A DNA stretch of 64,000 bases, from the NCBI GenBank assembly GCA_008508345.1, contig QNGE01001682.1, positions 1 through 64,000 on the forward strand, given 5' to 3'. Position 1 is the first letter of the stretch, and each line of letters opens with the position of its first letter. Below, in pieces: positions 45,798-58,454 of the stretch. Both the position numbers and the translations under genes were made by a program. The notes under the pieces are model-generated. The model did no database searches, was not told where the DNA came from, and saw only the letters and a program-made list of their open reading frames with translations. The stretch comes from Paragonimus westermani. Lineage: Eukaryota; Platyhelminthes; Trematoda; Plagiorchiida; Troglotrematidae.

Positions 45798-46381
45798 GTG
45801 AGTGTCAATCGCTTCTGTCCATTTGTTGATTACAAAGATTTGTACAGATTTGTACTCAAATTTATTTTATCCATTTTTTAATACCTTATTCTGAATCTGT
45901 AACCGTTCGATCGTCGTCAGTTTAACCTCTTTCAAAGTGACAATATTAGGATATATGATTGGCGCCTGATGTTTGCTTTTGTTCACTTCGACTGTGCTTA
46001 TTTGTTTTTACATTCACTCAGGAGCATTTTCACGCACTAATCGTTTTGTTTCTGTGTTATGCAAGATGTTTATCATGTGCTCTCGATTCTATCATGCTGT
46101 TTCTCACAGTTTAGCCTCGGCACTGTTTGTTGTTAACCTTATATTTTTCGCCGTCTTTGCTGGGTTGACCATGATCTGTATTCGGCCGATAATGTAGAGT
46201 TATTTCAAACACGCCGTCTCAGTGCACACACTTGTGGCCACTTAACAGCCGGAATAATAATACTGCCCATTTGGATGCCCCAGTGTATCAAGTTACTACA
46301 GTTCTCCTCGTTTGCTCGCTTGCTTTGCTTGCGTACCGCTTATTTCAGATATATAGATTCAGTACATTCTAATTTTTTCAG

Positions 46382-46520
46382 TGTGGCTGTCGTACTTGCT
46401 TTCATCAACAATTTTCTCCTGCACGAGGCTCTGGTCAATCCAGATCCAAAAATCGGAGCTCTCAGTCAACTGAATCTCAGCATCCTCGAAACGGAACAGG
46501 CGCTCAGAGAGATGTTCAAG
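46382..46520 (+). CDS. prominin-like exon: span 2 end and extracellular start
   Basis: 139 bases. The acceptor is attttttcag; the first base completes the codon split by the previous exon (CT+T, Leu). The donor is AAG|GTAAGG, ending in phase 0. It reads VAVVLAFINNFLLHEALVNP, finishing the second membrane span, then LSQLNLSILETEQALREMF. This corresponds to the prominin segment after span 2 with a conserved ETP/ETE motif. An N-L-S glycosylation sequon is present, fitting an extracellular location. Confidence 0.8.
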
Positions 46521-49500
46521 GTAAGGTACAGCGAATGCTGTCGTCGCGGTTTTCTAGCTTACCTCGTAGCAGATCGAACTGGCATATCTCAGTACTCTGT
46601 ATTTCCTTTACATTTACTCAGGTTGGCATTTTGTTCTGGAAAAAAAGTGATATCCCTTTTTTTGCTTCATTGAATATACTCCTGGTCGTCTACCGATAGA
46701 AGTGAAGAGTAAAATGTGCTTCGGACTTGGTAACGTGTTAAAATATGCTGACGAACTCTCCACTTTTCTTCACATTAGTGTGCAGGTACCTTTTGTGATT
46801 TCTTGTTCCTTTTACTCTTCATCTGGTTTTGGATCTCTTGCCTGATTAGTGGTTGACAGATTTTGACTGTACCAGTTATTGGATATTGCTCGTTGACAGT
46901 TTCCCACCAGAGCAATAGAAGTTTGAGTTGCCTTACTCCAAGTACCTCAAGATGTGCACTGTAGTTTCAAAGTGCAAGAGTGTATGACTACTTGCGTAGA
47001 TTTAATACTGGGTTGTTAAGTATTTGAGGCTGTTAATCGGTTTGTGTACAACAGTGGTGGGAGTGTAGGAGATGACCCAATTTACGCACTGCATTGATGG
47101 GGAGAGAGTCTATGCTGATCAGGGTAAACTGACGTCGGATACGCTTGTAGGCTGAATCGGATGAAATTCAGTTACGCCTGCGTGGTTATATGTGGCACTC
47201 CTGGCTGTTAGCGAAAATCACATGAGTTCACTCGCCCAATCTTCGAGCTCATGCACATATAGGTGGTCTTGTCAACCACGCTCCTTGTTCCAGAGGATTG
47301 GCGTAAGTTTGGGGGCGGACAAAAGAATGATGACGTTTACCGCCAGATACGTCTTTCATGCTATGACCTTGATGCCTCGTAGAACAGCTGGCTTTAGGCG
47401 TTAGGAGCAGTAGGGACTAACCGAGTTCAGTGGTGCGAATGTTGCGGTTGTTTAGCTGAGTTGCCATAGGTTAAGTGCGATTACTTAAATGATGCTTTGA
47501 AATCTGTAAGGGATCTGTCTCTTGGATGCTACTTTATTCTCACTTGCAATCCAGTTGTTTGTTCACAAGGCGTATACAGTTTGTTGCTTACTATTTCAGT
47601 TTAAACTTCAGGTCTTCATGCTTTCCCCTTCTTTATTCTTCTAACGGCCCTGCGTTTTATTTTCCCATGATTCAGCAGTTAACCATCAGTGTTATCTCTT
47701 GATTCACTGTTGCTGCCGATCTTATGTATGATAGTCTTCAAGCTCGGTTGTGTTGTTTGCAAGATGTAGGCACCTTGATGCTGAATGTTTGAATAAGGAC
47801 GTAGTCATTTTCAGTAGTTAGGTCCCTTCCCGTCCCCTTCTTTTTCCTTCTCTCTTTCTATATAGGGTTTGCTGTTTCTTCATGGTTGTGTGGCAGTTAA
47901 GCATTAGTGTTAACCACTGATGTATTGCTGTCTATGATGATGATGATGATGAGTTTTCAAGCCATTGGTTCAACCAATTAACTTCTTAGAGGAAGAAGCT
48001 TTTGGTTGAATATGTATCCAGAACTCGAGTGCCCGTCCTAGCTGTAATTAGTGCGTTCGTAGCCACATTACTCGTCATTATTATCATTTTTGTTATTAGT
48101 TCCATAGACGATTTGGAATGCTGATAATGTTACCCTGACCCATTATCTGAGATTTGTCTTGTACCGAAGTTATTTGAAACCATCCCTTAGTAACAGGACG
48201 GCTTTGTTTAAAGTTTCATCTCCTCCTCAGACGGCTGATAGTCACTGTCCACCACTTACACTGGCGTTGATTACACTTACGCGGATGATCACGCGAGTGT
48301 AATAGTTGGAGCGTATGCTGTAATAGATCACTACCGTTCACTCTTTCGTGGAACGCGGTAGATTTTTCAAACTCATCAGTTTTGCCTTCAGTAAATAGTG
48401 GCCAAGACACCTGCGGCTAACGTTCATGAAATGGGAGTCTTTTAAACCATTCGATGATGGGCTGGCGTTTACACGAACAATCCGCCCTATAAAAGCTGGC
48501 TAACGCTAACAGTGGAACATGTTGGGCATCTGCACGTCTACCCAACAGAGCACCCAGAGTGAACACGCCAATGTGTGCACTTCAGCACAACCTATTGTCT
48601 TGTATTGGGCGACCGGTAACACTGTGGTCGCTGAAGCTTTAGTTTACTCAACCGTAATCTCAGTGATCTCGAATTTTACGTTCACGCGTTAGTCGCAGTG
48701 TTTTGTCTACCCTCGCATAATGTGATGGTGTCCTGCTCATGTGTGGGGCGGAAACTAGTCACGGAATTTGTTTAAACGACCTGTTCGACCTTGTCTCAGT
48801 GTTATTTTGTCGCAGAGGCATGTTACACTGTATGTGCAATTGTTACATAGAGAGTTGTTTCTTAGCTGGAATACCAATGCTAATGCTGTTATGTATATTT
48901 GTCATGTACATTTTGATTATCCCGTCATCTACGTCCTCGAACTCCTCATCTGTTACTAAACGATTAAGGTGGTCGTACGTGATACAAGCAGATACTACAT
49001 CTGACGAATGTCAGCTGTCAACGTTGGCAACAGAATCGCTCAAATTGGTGATTGTACCCGGTCTGTAATCTATTGGAACCTATTAAAAACCAGGGCAACC
49101 TCGTCTGTACGGTGTCAGCTGATTTTGACTGAACGTTCTGCACGTTGGAACATGGTGGCCTGTCCACTTTGATTTAATATGAAGTACAACTGTTACCGTT
49201 CCACTTAATTCAAAACTCGGCTTATTGACAGTTCGGTCTACGAAACAGTAAATCAGAATAGTGAACCGTAAACGCAGTTGGCGGTGTTTTGGTTTAGAAC
49301 TGTATGGTAAGTCTTAGATCTTGATTATGGTTCTTATGGCGAAGGTGAGTGTTGTCCAAAACAAAATAAGCTGGTGTGTATCGCGGGATGAGTTGTTCGA
49401 CTTAACGCCAGCCTGTCCTGCTGAATTTCGAAGGGGCTGTGCGGGACATTACATATGTACATACATTTGTACATTTTCACCTCGACCAAAAGCGTTCACA

Positions 49501-50669
49501 AGGACTGCCGGCGTCACTTGGTCGAATGGTTGTGTGGGGTTAAATAAGTCTCTTTATGTGAGAGATGTAGAGTACTGTTCTATCGTGGTCGTGGCTATGT
49601 TCGTCGTTGAGTTAGTATTACTGACACATTTAAAAAGACTTCACTATCACCTACCATTCACACCGACTTGGCAGGTGAGCTGACATTTCAAGAAACTGTT
49701 CAGCTAGGCTGAACCGAATTATATTGCCAAAGAGATACGTGCGGCCAAATACTACGTTTCTAACATTTATTCATTGGTAATGAAAGTGGTTTTGAGGCGT
49801 AGGTTGTTGAGATTTAACAAGACCTTAGATCCAATTTTTCCACATTGTTTTCATAGTTGATATTGAGAGAGTGGCATCACAACTGATAACAGTTTCAGAA
49901 GGTTTAGGAAACTGCTTGTGGTTGGTACCTGATAAGCCACTCATGTCTTAAAGAATGGAACTCGCAGTCTACGTGATAGTCACAGAAGCATACAAGTTTC
50001 TAATTTCTTATGTATTGCGTTCACCCGCTAAACACAAGGAAAGCCGGATGTTAGAAGTCCAGTCAATATTGTTTCCCTATAGTGGTCCACAAGGCAGCAG
50101 CTTTTGGCGCATGTTCCACCTCTGCTTGTTGTCTGCTCGCCCGGCGATGCCGTTTGTTTCTATTCTAACATCCCTCATTCGACACTCTTAAACGTGTTTG
50201 ATGATAATGAAAGTTGCTGTCGGACCAGGTTGCATAGTTTGTTGTGTATTGGAGACCTTTCCAAAAGCACTAGCTAATGTTAGATGGTGTTGTATTAGTC
50301 AGTTCGGCACCTGTTACTGTCTGGTTCTTCAAGAATTTTCAGGAGTGGTAAGTGTGGTAAGTAAGTTGCTGAACACATTGCAAGTCATTTTGACTTTTAG
50401 GACTGATTATCGGGTCTCGTGCCCTTGGCCGTTAACCGTAAGCATGCGTGTTGGCTTCGATGAATTGTTTCGTTCGAGGAAGCCTCTGGAACGTATGTTT
50501 ATTCATTTAGCTTACTTTGCATTCATGTGCTTCAGTTATGTTCCTCCTTTGCGTTACCTCAGCTTGTTTTCTGCAGTTTTTTGGACTGGTTTATCAGTGT
50601 TCTTCCAGTTGACCCATCGCAATTAGACACCTTACGCTGTCTCTACACGTTTGCTTCTTTATTCGCTAG
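46521..50669 (+). other. prominin-like intron, partly RTE-derived
   Basis: About 4.1 kb. It contains an RTE tail fragment (47190-47960, listed separately). A 109-codon frame at 48739-49068 has a hydrophobic run (FLAGIPMLMLLCIFVMYILI) but no supported splice sites or family. I leave it uncalled. Confidence 0.5.
47190..47960 (+). pseudogene. RTE C-terminal relic and 3' tails
   Basis: 47190-47404 is an eroded version of the RTE RT tail (SLFQRIGVSLG, MMTFTARYVFHAMTLM, then RTAGFRR), matching RALFADTV...IMTWRREMKSFMKGL of the copy at 28665 in order. The 3' untranslated part follows: agtgcgattacttaaatgat, cttatt-ctcacttgcaatcc, then tail modules ending near 47730 and 47936 with (TGATGA)n at 47935-47952. 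47799-47936 is nearly identical to 29099-29236. Confidence 0.65.
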
Positions 50670-50736
50670 ATGTCCATGAACACCTCGTCTGTCAATTTGG
50701 ATGATCAGAAAACACGATTCATGTCTCTGGTTGATG
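50670..50736 (+). CDS. prominin-like short exon
   Basis: 67 bases between acceptor ttattcgctag and donor G|GTAAGTG. It starts in phase 0 and ends in phase 1, which is what the preceding and following exons require. The translation is MSMNTSSVNLDDQKTRFMSL plus VD; it fits the prominin line around N-T-T...F-x-x-L, including an N-T-S sequon. The family signal in so short an exon is weak; phase and position support it. Confidence 0.6.
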
Positions 50737-53138
50737 GTAAGTGATGTGTTTTTCGATGCCGTACAATTTTCGATTGTATTGCAATCTGGGACCACATTAT
50801 CAAGAGGCTCTTTTGTAACTCACGTTCCTTGTTTGATAAGTTCCGCTTTTCTAAACGTACGATGCAAACCATTTGTACCACAACCTATATCCCTCAGTGT
50901 ACTGTTTAGCCCCTCTCGTTGTTACATCAAACACATTTTTCCATTATTTAATACATATGCGTATGCAACGTGATATAAAATAGCATATAACGATGTGTGC
51001 ACCCACCTTACTAAAATTTTTGTGAGTTTCTACCGAACTTGACCTCTGAATCAAACAAGAATAGCAAATGTTTCCTGTTATACGGGCGACTACTGCCCAG
51101 ACAATGGGTGAGCGGAACCTTGTTTAGAGATCTCAATTTTTGCTTATTCCGCCAACCTTTTCAAACTTTGACGAGTTCTGTGCTCCCTTACGTTTTTACT
51201 GTATGTGGGCCACCTTGTAAATCGCAATACAAGGTCTACGTTGTAGCGGATGCTGACAAGCACAATTAACTGGTAATAATAAGTCCCATCGGGAGCCCTA
51301 GTAGGAGCTTATTAGTTGGGACACACTCCGAATAAGAGTGACCGATCCAAATACTCAGAAAAGGATCCAGATGAACATCGTATTTAGCCACCAGAGTGTT
51401 TTGCGAATTATCACGAGGCGCCTCTACGGATATGTGATGATGTAAGCGCTCGAAGATACTTTTTAACTGCACTCTGGCTCATATCTCGGCAATGGCCTAA
51501 GGTATTGAAATTGTGACATCGGAACCGTGTCCTTCGGTTCTTGTGCTCTCAAACCTCAACATATACTTTTGAAGATACCGTTGGCACAAAATAAGTCGAG
51601 AATTACGTTCCGGAGGCTAAATAGCTTAATTTAATGGAGTGTAAAAAGGCTTCATCCATTTCCCCAACATTTTCTTTCGAAAGATATAGAGGGAACTTGA
51701 TATCATAGCCAGCCATATTTCTGTAGGCAGTTTTCGGAATTGATGGAATACCTCCCGCTTGGTGCTCACCAGTTATTCCCGTTTGCAGATGTGGGACCCT
51801 AAACCTGTTCGACGACCGTAGAAATATCACTCCGGTTTCCATCGTGTTCCAGTTTCCTGCTGACCCTATGTTGTCTGGGTTCACCAAACTTATTTTAAGC
51901 CACATACGGGAAGAATGGGCTGGATTCTCACTCGACCATGGGTGCATCTACTACGGCTTCCGCTGTAGAATATACTGATATTGCCCTGCTTTGTCTCTTC
52001 GTTCGAAGTATGTGGACCACACTGTACAAGACGAGTGGCCGGACCGTTGTGCTTAATAAGCGATGCGCGCGTTCAAAGTGCTGCTTGAGAACTGGTGCAC
52101 TTCCGCTCCTACGTTCTCTGTTGCAAATAGTTTTCTTGAGATTAACCTGGGTAGCACCATCTCGTCTTAGCTTCAGACGGGTTTATATTGTAAATATTTG
52201 TAGACGGAATTCTCCAGAATTTTACACCTTGTACTTGTTTTGGCATTAATACTAGAAAATTTCTTAGTTAGGTGGAAAGTGTTTTGCACTATCTGGATGT
52301 CCTAAAACACCGGTTTTTTTGTGCTCTGATAGTAATGGTTTCCCAAGTTTCAGTTTATCCCTGTTCTTCAGTTATTCACCCGGTTTTCTGATTATTAAGT
52401 TCGCCCTCCAGCGCTGGTGTTAATTTTATGGTCAGTAATTCAAGATGTTTCTGGCAACGAATTGTTTACTCAGATGTTAACCAGAGGCACCATTTTACAT
52501 GACTGTTTATAACGTCTGCGTAAATCCTCCGTCAGACTAGCCAGTACCATTATTTTAGTTCAGCCAGTCTCCGCTTTTAGTGTACGTGCGCATTATCTGT
52601 TCATCGCGATTCGGCTTTCAAAGAGAGATATATGTTATCCACTCTTGATGTGGACTAATTCATACTGGCTGCGGTTCATGATTGCTAGTGTACAGATTAA
52701 TTGATAAGTTCTCGGAGCACTCGTAGGTGATTATTGTAAACCTGTAAGATACTCGTATTCCGTTTCCAGTAGCCGACAGGACAGTACTGTATTTGTGACT
52801 GTTGTTTGGGGTTCCACAAGATTGTGAACAGCGAAATTTTCTCAACCTCTCACCCTTTTCGGTCTGTTCTCTACCTTATTAGCTGGGCAGGAGTTGATGG
52901 TTCGCTTTGCTTCATTTGTACTTCAAGCTAGGCTTTACTTGCTTCGAGTTTTTATGTAAACTTTCCTTGGTTAGATAAACCATTTAATCTCGAGTTATGT
53001 TGTGTACACCGTGACGCGGTTCATCGCTTTAAAAAGCGGACGTCTACTTCACTTGTGTTTCCGTTTTTTTCGGTCAGTCGTTTCATTTATGCAATGCTAT
53101 TCTTCGCAGTGTTCATTTTTCTCTGGGTTGCGCTTCAG
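50737..53138 (+). other. prominin-like intron, nothing else recognised
   Basis: About 2.4 kb. Minus frames at 51266-51472 and 51603-51947 have a protein-like composition (for example YDIKFPLYLSKENVGEMDEA) but match nothing I can name; they may be an unclassified repeat. Confidence 0.4.
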
Positions 53139-53222
53139 GTGGACTTAGGGAATTCCAAAGTGAATTCATCCGAAAATCCAACGCAAACTTAGTTTTGAAT
53201 CCAATCGGAGAATTGCAAAACA
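53139..53222 (+). CDS. prominin-like short exon
   Basis: 84 bases between acceptor tgcgcttcag and the strong donor ACA|GTAAGT. Only one frame is open, and it needs one base from the previous exon and leaves one base, consistent on both sides. It reads GLREFQSEFIRKSNANLVLN then PIGELQN; together with the preceding VDG it resembles the S-V-L-G-G-G-x-L-x-x-L line of prominin extracellular domain 1. The similarity by eye is modest. Confidence 0.6.
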
Positions 53223-53745
53223 GTAAGTTGAAGCTATTTTGTGATTTTGCGATCAGATTGTTAAATGAATCCCACATCTCAGTGTAGCTCGGCTCAACTT
53301 CATGAGCTCTGACTCACCCGATTCTTCTTCATAGCTAGATGATACACCTGTTTTTACTTAATTTCTGTTTCATTCACTACTATCTGTTGTCAGTGCCAGT
53401 GTTGGCGAAACCATCACTTTCGTTATCCTATGAGGTCTGGTAAACCGTATTCTGTCCTTTAGCGACGAACGGTGGAAATAGACTGAAAACTTTGCAGAGT
53501 TTGTGGACCTCATGTGATTCCTGTGTATTCAACCTCAGTTTGTCAACCAATGGTCAGACAGCCAAACTGTACGGATTTGCTGTTATTGCCTGTTTACGCG
53601 TAACATCTCGTTTGTTTATACTGACGGACGTTTCGTATTGTTCTGTCTGCGAACTGCGCACCAAGTTCTATCATGACGGAACCTCAGATATTGAAAATCT
53701 GATCATGCTGACTATTTCTGTTGCCTCGTTTGTTTTGCCTTGCAG

Positions 53746-53957
53746 CTGTGCGTGATTTCAGTGTCAACTCTGAAGATCCTACGCTATTGAAACACTTCAG
53801 TGACACTTTTGTTCAACTCACGCATAAGCTGCCAAGCATTCGCGAAGATTTGATTAGCACTCTGGATTCGAATTGTCGGTTGGAATTGCACTTACGGTGC
53901 AGCAAGCTGATGCACCTTGCCCAAACAAAACTAGAACTGAGATTCAAAATGGACCAG
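53746..53957 (+). CDS. prominin-like exon: extracellular domain 1 with Cys pair
   Basis: 212 bases after the acceptor tgttttgccttgcag. It begins with two bases completing a split codon and ends in phase 0 at CAG|GTTGTT, a weak donor. It reads DFSVNSEDPTLLKHFSDTFV, then LPSIREDLISTLDSNCRLEL and HLRCSKLMHLAQTKLELRF. The C-x8-C spacing after a T-x-L segment matches the NDPLC...SETC part of the vertebrate protein. The open frame continues past the donor, but that part holds RTE debris from about 54030. Confidence 0.75.
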
Positions 53958-54029
53958 GTTGTTTTGTCTGTTTTTCCTATCACTTATCCTGACCATAAAT
54001 TTTATCATTTCTCTTGTCACTATACTTAC

Positions 54030-54300
54030 CCGTGCTACCAGACCCACTGGGTCGACAATGATTTATTTCATCGACCTTTACTGTCTCCAGCGAAATGCAA
54101 CAGGGTTGTCCTGTCTTCTTTTTCAATGTTTTGCTCTGCGATGTCTTGCGTAACGCTCTCGAAGATCTCCAGTGATAGCGTGGGGATTTTTCAGCCAATA
54201 ATGCAATCAACCCTGACTAGTTCAGCGGGGTTTAGACTGCTCGGCGATCAAGGGTTACTAATATGGTTTGTACTTTGCACCGTCTTAGTGTAAAGGGATT
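54030..54300 (+). pseudogene. RTE reverse transcriptase fragment
   Basis: The + strand gives FISSTFTVSSEMQQGCPVFF then FNVLLCDVLRNALEDLQ. This is motif B (SGVRQGCPLSPFLFN) and the following VIDxVLRxALExxQ line of SR2-type RTE RTs. The YADD box that should follow is not found. It lies in the intron after exon 53746-53957. Confidence 0.6.
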
Positions 54301-54304
54301 CTTG

Positions 54305-55295
54305 TAAACGGCTGATTTTCTGTGCCTGTACTCATCCCAAGTGGTAGCAGTTTGGATTTGCTCTCCTTTAGAGTTGTACCACCTACTGATCGTCTTTGAG
54401 CATTGTTGTTTGCGTATTCGTAAACCCCGGTTGGCGTTCACTAATTTGAAGCACTCGCAACGCCGGCCTGACGACAGTCTGTCATTATGAATCAATGAAT
54501 ATGCACGCTTGTTTTGATGACTTTGGCTGCTCTTCGTCGATGTCTGTAGGATATCTTCTTTACATTCCTCAGTACAGCTTCACTTGTGTGGCTGAAGCAG
54601 CACGTGAACAATGTTGATCTCCGTTCACCTGTACCGTGATCATGTATATCCCCTTTGCGTGAGGCAGGTTTACTTGATCAGTTCAGGTAACTTAGACACT
54701 TTATGCGCATACCCACCCGGTGTTTATCGTATGGCTTTCTGTGTGGCTGAAGTTAACACTAATTTAGCACAAGAAACATTTTCAACTTTTTGCTGGCCTT
54801 ACCAGACTTTCCGGATGAAATTCACAAGCTGTCGAGCATCTAAGACAATACTCGGGAAGCTACGGCTGCAAGTCGGTCATTGGCAGGAATGTTGTTTTAC
54901 CAGTTGGCCCAACCTTTTCTAAACATCGTTGAGTACGCTTCTTCTTGAAAGAGTTGAAAAAATGTCAAAGTATCAAGTAAAGTGACAAAAAATCCAAATT
55001 GCTTACAGTGTGAAGCCTGTAAAACGGATTTGTCTTTCTTTTGTTGTCGTCAGATGTCCCATTCAACCGTCTGTTTCCACTTATTTTTTCGTTAACCGTT
55101 TTTATTTAATGTTTTTGAGTTTGTGCTCAAGTTTTCGTCAAGCTCGCCTACATAATAAATAATAATAGTAGATCCTGGTATTCGCCTATTTTGTTGTACT
55201 AATGGCAGTAGCATCTACAAAACACAGATATAACTCATAATGCCGTCCTTTTAACTGTTATATCGTTTGCATAATTCACAGCAGCCATCAATAGC
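54305..55295 (+). other. intron sequence, unassigned
   Basis: Two open frames lie here, 54232-54495 on minus and 54611-54922 on plus, both without recognised domains. The plus frame has cysteines and aromatic residues (AFCVAEVNTNLAQETFSTFC), but splice sites would not connect it in phase 0 at both ends, so I do not call it an exon. Confidence 0.35.
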
Positions 55296-55299
55296 CCGT

Positions 55300-58200
55300 A
55301 ATCGCTGGGGTATTATCCATTATGGTCGAAAACCAATCTGATATCACCCAGCAGCCTGATGTAGCTTCGAATACATTCACTGCTCACAACAGTACTCAGA
55401 ATCAGACAATGTCTTATTCACTGTACCCTTGGTCTAGGCACGTGCCTTACTGCCAGGCTAGTCAGACTGTTGAATCATTTGCTCCGAGTAGGGTCCCTCA
55501 AGAAAACCCTGTATCTTATCTCGCAGGTCAGACTTTTCAGTCAGAGACTCTTCTACCCTCCATGTGCCTTCGGGTGTTGTTTGTTTTCTGAAGCCAAGAC
55601 AACTGGTAAACATTGGCGCCCTGAGTGTCCACATTCTGCGACAAGTCGGTCAGCAAGGTACTCTGGCAACCACTCTCTCAAAGTTGGGGCTTAATGTGTG
55701 CTGCCTGTCACAGACGTTTGAGCTCACCTCCAGATAACCGTCGACCCAAGCGCTTCTCTCTTAGGGTCTGTGGTGACGCCGAATTCGAATCTTGTGGTCA
55801 AGCTAGAGGTGGGAATCACAGTGAATTCCAGAGCAGAGTAGTGTTTGCTCGACTGGATCCTAGTGAACAGTCGCTCGTACGCTGTCAGACTCAATACATT
55901 GGTTAAAGTCTGTCGACGCAAAACAAAAAAGCGTTGTTTTCCTTATACCGGCGTACGCCTGGATCTTACCAAAAATGCGTTCTATGGCGCCATCGTTAAT
56001 CTGATAAAGCAGACCAAACACCCTGACATCGTCACACCAGCGAGCGACTTGAATACTCAGCCTGATCATCTTTCTTCAGAGGAGGTGTTTGAAGTCCTGA
56101 CACAGCGTACCGACAGTGGTGAAAGACTGGTGTAGCTGCGCGCATCTCACGGCCTCCGTAGTTGGAACATCGCATTCCAACACAAGCAGACATTGTCACA
56201 TGGAGACCTTGGTATACCTTTCAGCCGTGGACACAGCACGATCACACAGCAGTCAGTTACAAGTGGCGCCACTCCGTTAAATACTGTCGGGTATTCTGAA
56301 GCAGCCAACTTGACTCGGACCATGTTGTTGTGCGTGCCCGTATTGTTTTGTCATTTGCCCAGAGGTCACACGCTGGTAAATGCAGGATACTTAATTGACA
56401 TTCGAGTAGAATGCGAAGAACGCTTGCCAGGAAGCGTTGGTGAACAAATTGCCCAGTTCGAGTCAAGTGAGAGATCCTAGCGAACACTGGGAACAGATCG
56501 CCGCAGCTGTGGAAGGTGGCTGTGAAGAGGTATGCTCCGAAAGAACTGTTCACTTGCGGCGGAACTGAATTTCTGTCGCGTCGATAAATCTGATGAACAA
56601 GCGTTGCTCGATTCCAACTGGTTCTGAGTACGACGAAGACCGTCGAGAAATTAAGCGCAAGTTGAATAAATGCTTGCAAAAAGACCGTGAGTACTACCGG
56701 GTCGAACGGTCGAAAGGGATGGAAAAAGCCGTTTTTTGTCTTGGGATAGCTGAAGGCCCTTGTCCCCGATCCGTGTTTATAATGGTCGTCGAGTTGATGT
56801 GAGATCATCTGTGGAAAAGATTCTTCACTTTTCACCAGTCAATCGCGCTGACTCGGTAGGTGGGCTGAAAATATTGAAGAAGAGTTCGGCTGACCTCACC
56901 CAGACTATGTGGACGGTGGGACCCAAATGATCACTTAGTGCACTCCAGACGGCCCTCCGTCGGAAACAGACGTGGCCTTGGAGCCCAAGTTATTGAAACG
57001 CAGCAAGGCTTCCGGTCCAAACCTCATTTCCCCAACCCCTTTCAAGGATGGCAGGGACAGGTTGATATCAGAACAGACGAAACTCCCCCAGATGATTTGG
57101 GAGACTAAAGAGATGCCTTGTAATTGGTGACTGTCAGCCATAACTCTCGTTTTCAAAAAGAGAGTCCGAAGTCTGTGTGACCACCACATAGGCATCTGTT
57201 TAGTGTCTGTTGCATTCAAGTTACTCACTGCCCCCATGTTACGCTGGCTCACTAAGGCCAGAGAAAGTCAGACACACGAAGAACAGGTAAGATTCCGACC
57301 CGGTCGAAATGCGTTAATTGCATTCCTACCCTGTGACGGATTTTGGAACATCGACACTTTTATAGGCATCCGATGGTCCTGGTCTTTTTAGAACTAAAGG
57401 CCACCTTTGATACAGTTGCTCGTTACGTCCTCTGGAACGGTCTTTTTCGCAAAGGAATTCCATGGAAATAAGTGAATCTGTTGAGACACTGTATGCTCAC
57501 CCTGCGAACAAGGTGCGTTTATGGACAACTGTCTTGGGTTCCCATCACTTCTAGTGGTGTTCGTCATGGGTGTCCGATTTCCCTTGTACTGTGCTTCATG
57601 ACCGGGACATTCCCACTTCTCCTTTTTTCATTGCAAGTAATCCGCTCGAAACTGTGGACAGCTACACATACTTGGGTAGCACTATCCCGTCCGCCTGTAA
57701 TATTGCTAGTGAAATACCAGCAAGGGTAGCAAATACACGAGTTGCATTTGTCCGCCTGTGTCATCTGTGGCGTCGAAACGACGTTCGGTTGCCGCTAAGA
57801 GGAAGGGTATATAGTGATTGTGCACGTTCTGTTTTGTCCTATGATTCGGAAACAACAAAGGTGTTAACCGACTTGCTATGTTTGACCACCGCCGCCTCCG
57901 CCACTTGGCCCACATTCAGTGGACTAATCGCGTGAGCAATGTGACCGTTCGTCGACGCTTATTCGGGAACGCTTGGGATGCGCGATCAATTGGTCAAATA
58001 ATCACGTTGCACAGCCTATGATGATAGAGTCACGTACTCCGTGTGCCAGCTGAACGTTTACCATACCGGGCATTATACGATGAGACTACAAAGAGTTGGG
58101 TGAAACCGAGTGGTGGACAAGCAAAAATTTAGTCACGAAATATGAAGACTGGCTGCTCCACTGAGCAGAATGGGTAAGTGTCGCCTGGCTGGCTGTGATC

Positions 58201-58450
58201 CCCGTGGTCAACCAAATCGCTGTTCACAAACGCTATCCGAGATGGCAGTGTGCCGTTGCCAATGGCGTCTCTGCATGTGTACCATTTGTAGTAATTCCGC
58301 TTAGTCTTTTGCTAATTTTTAATCCTCCTACTAACGTTTTCCTTTGGGATATTCTGCGTTAGTGTTTGGGTGAGCGGTGTCCCCAGCCACAATACCTTCT
58401 GGTCAGGCTCATGGCTGCTATGATGATGATTACGATGATGATTTCTGCAA
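55300..58450 (+). mobile_element. RTE (SR2-type) LINE, near full length with RT core deletion
   Basis: In order: leader with gtattatcca...ggtcgaaaa (55310-55335, shared with 61685-61710); endonuclease VNIGALSVHILRQVGQQGTL, LGLNVCCLSQT (55605-55720), LLDWILVNSRSYAVRL (55845-55890), NAFYGAIVNLIKQTKHPDIV (55970-56035); RT entry YDEDRREIKRKLNKCLQKDR (56625-56690), FRPGRNALIAF (57295-57325), KATFDTVARYVLWNGLFRKG (57395-57460), VYGQLSWVPITSSGVRHGCP (57510-57575). The sequence then jumps to NPLETVDSYTYLGSTIP (57635-57690) without the YADD box, an internal deletion. The thumb HLWRRNDVRLPLRGRVYSDC and a 3' tail with (GATGAT)n near 58420-58442 follow. Confidence 0.8.
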
Positions 58451-58454
58451 TATA

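Noticed and set aside
48739..49068. 109-codon frame with one hydrophobic segment as an extra prominin-like exon
   Set aside because: No acceptor and donor pair gives phase 0 at both ends, and the flanking exons already join without a gap in family order.
53958..54293. Extension of the 53746 exon to the stop at 54291
   Set aside because: The extension covers RTE motif B sequence in another frame, and the next exon continues the prominin helix in phase 0 from 53957.
56257..56835. 192-codon open frame on the minus strand
   Set aside because: Antisense to the RTE element at 55300-58450, which reads YDEDRREIKRKLNKCL on +.
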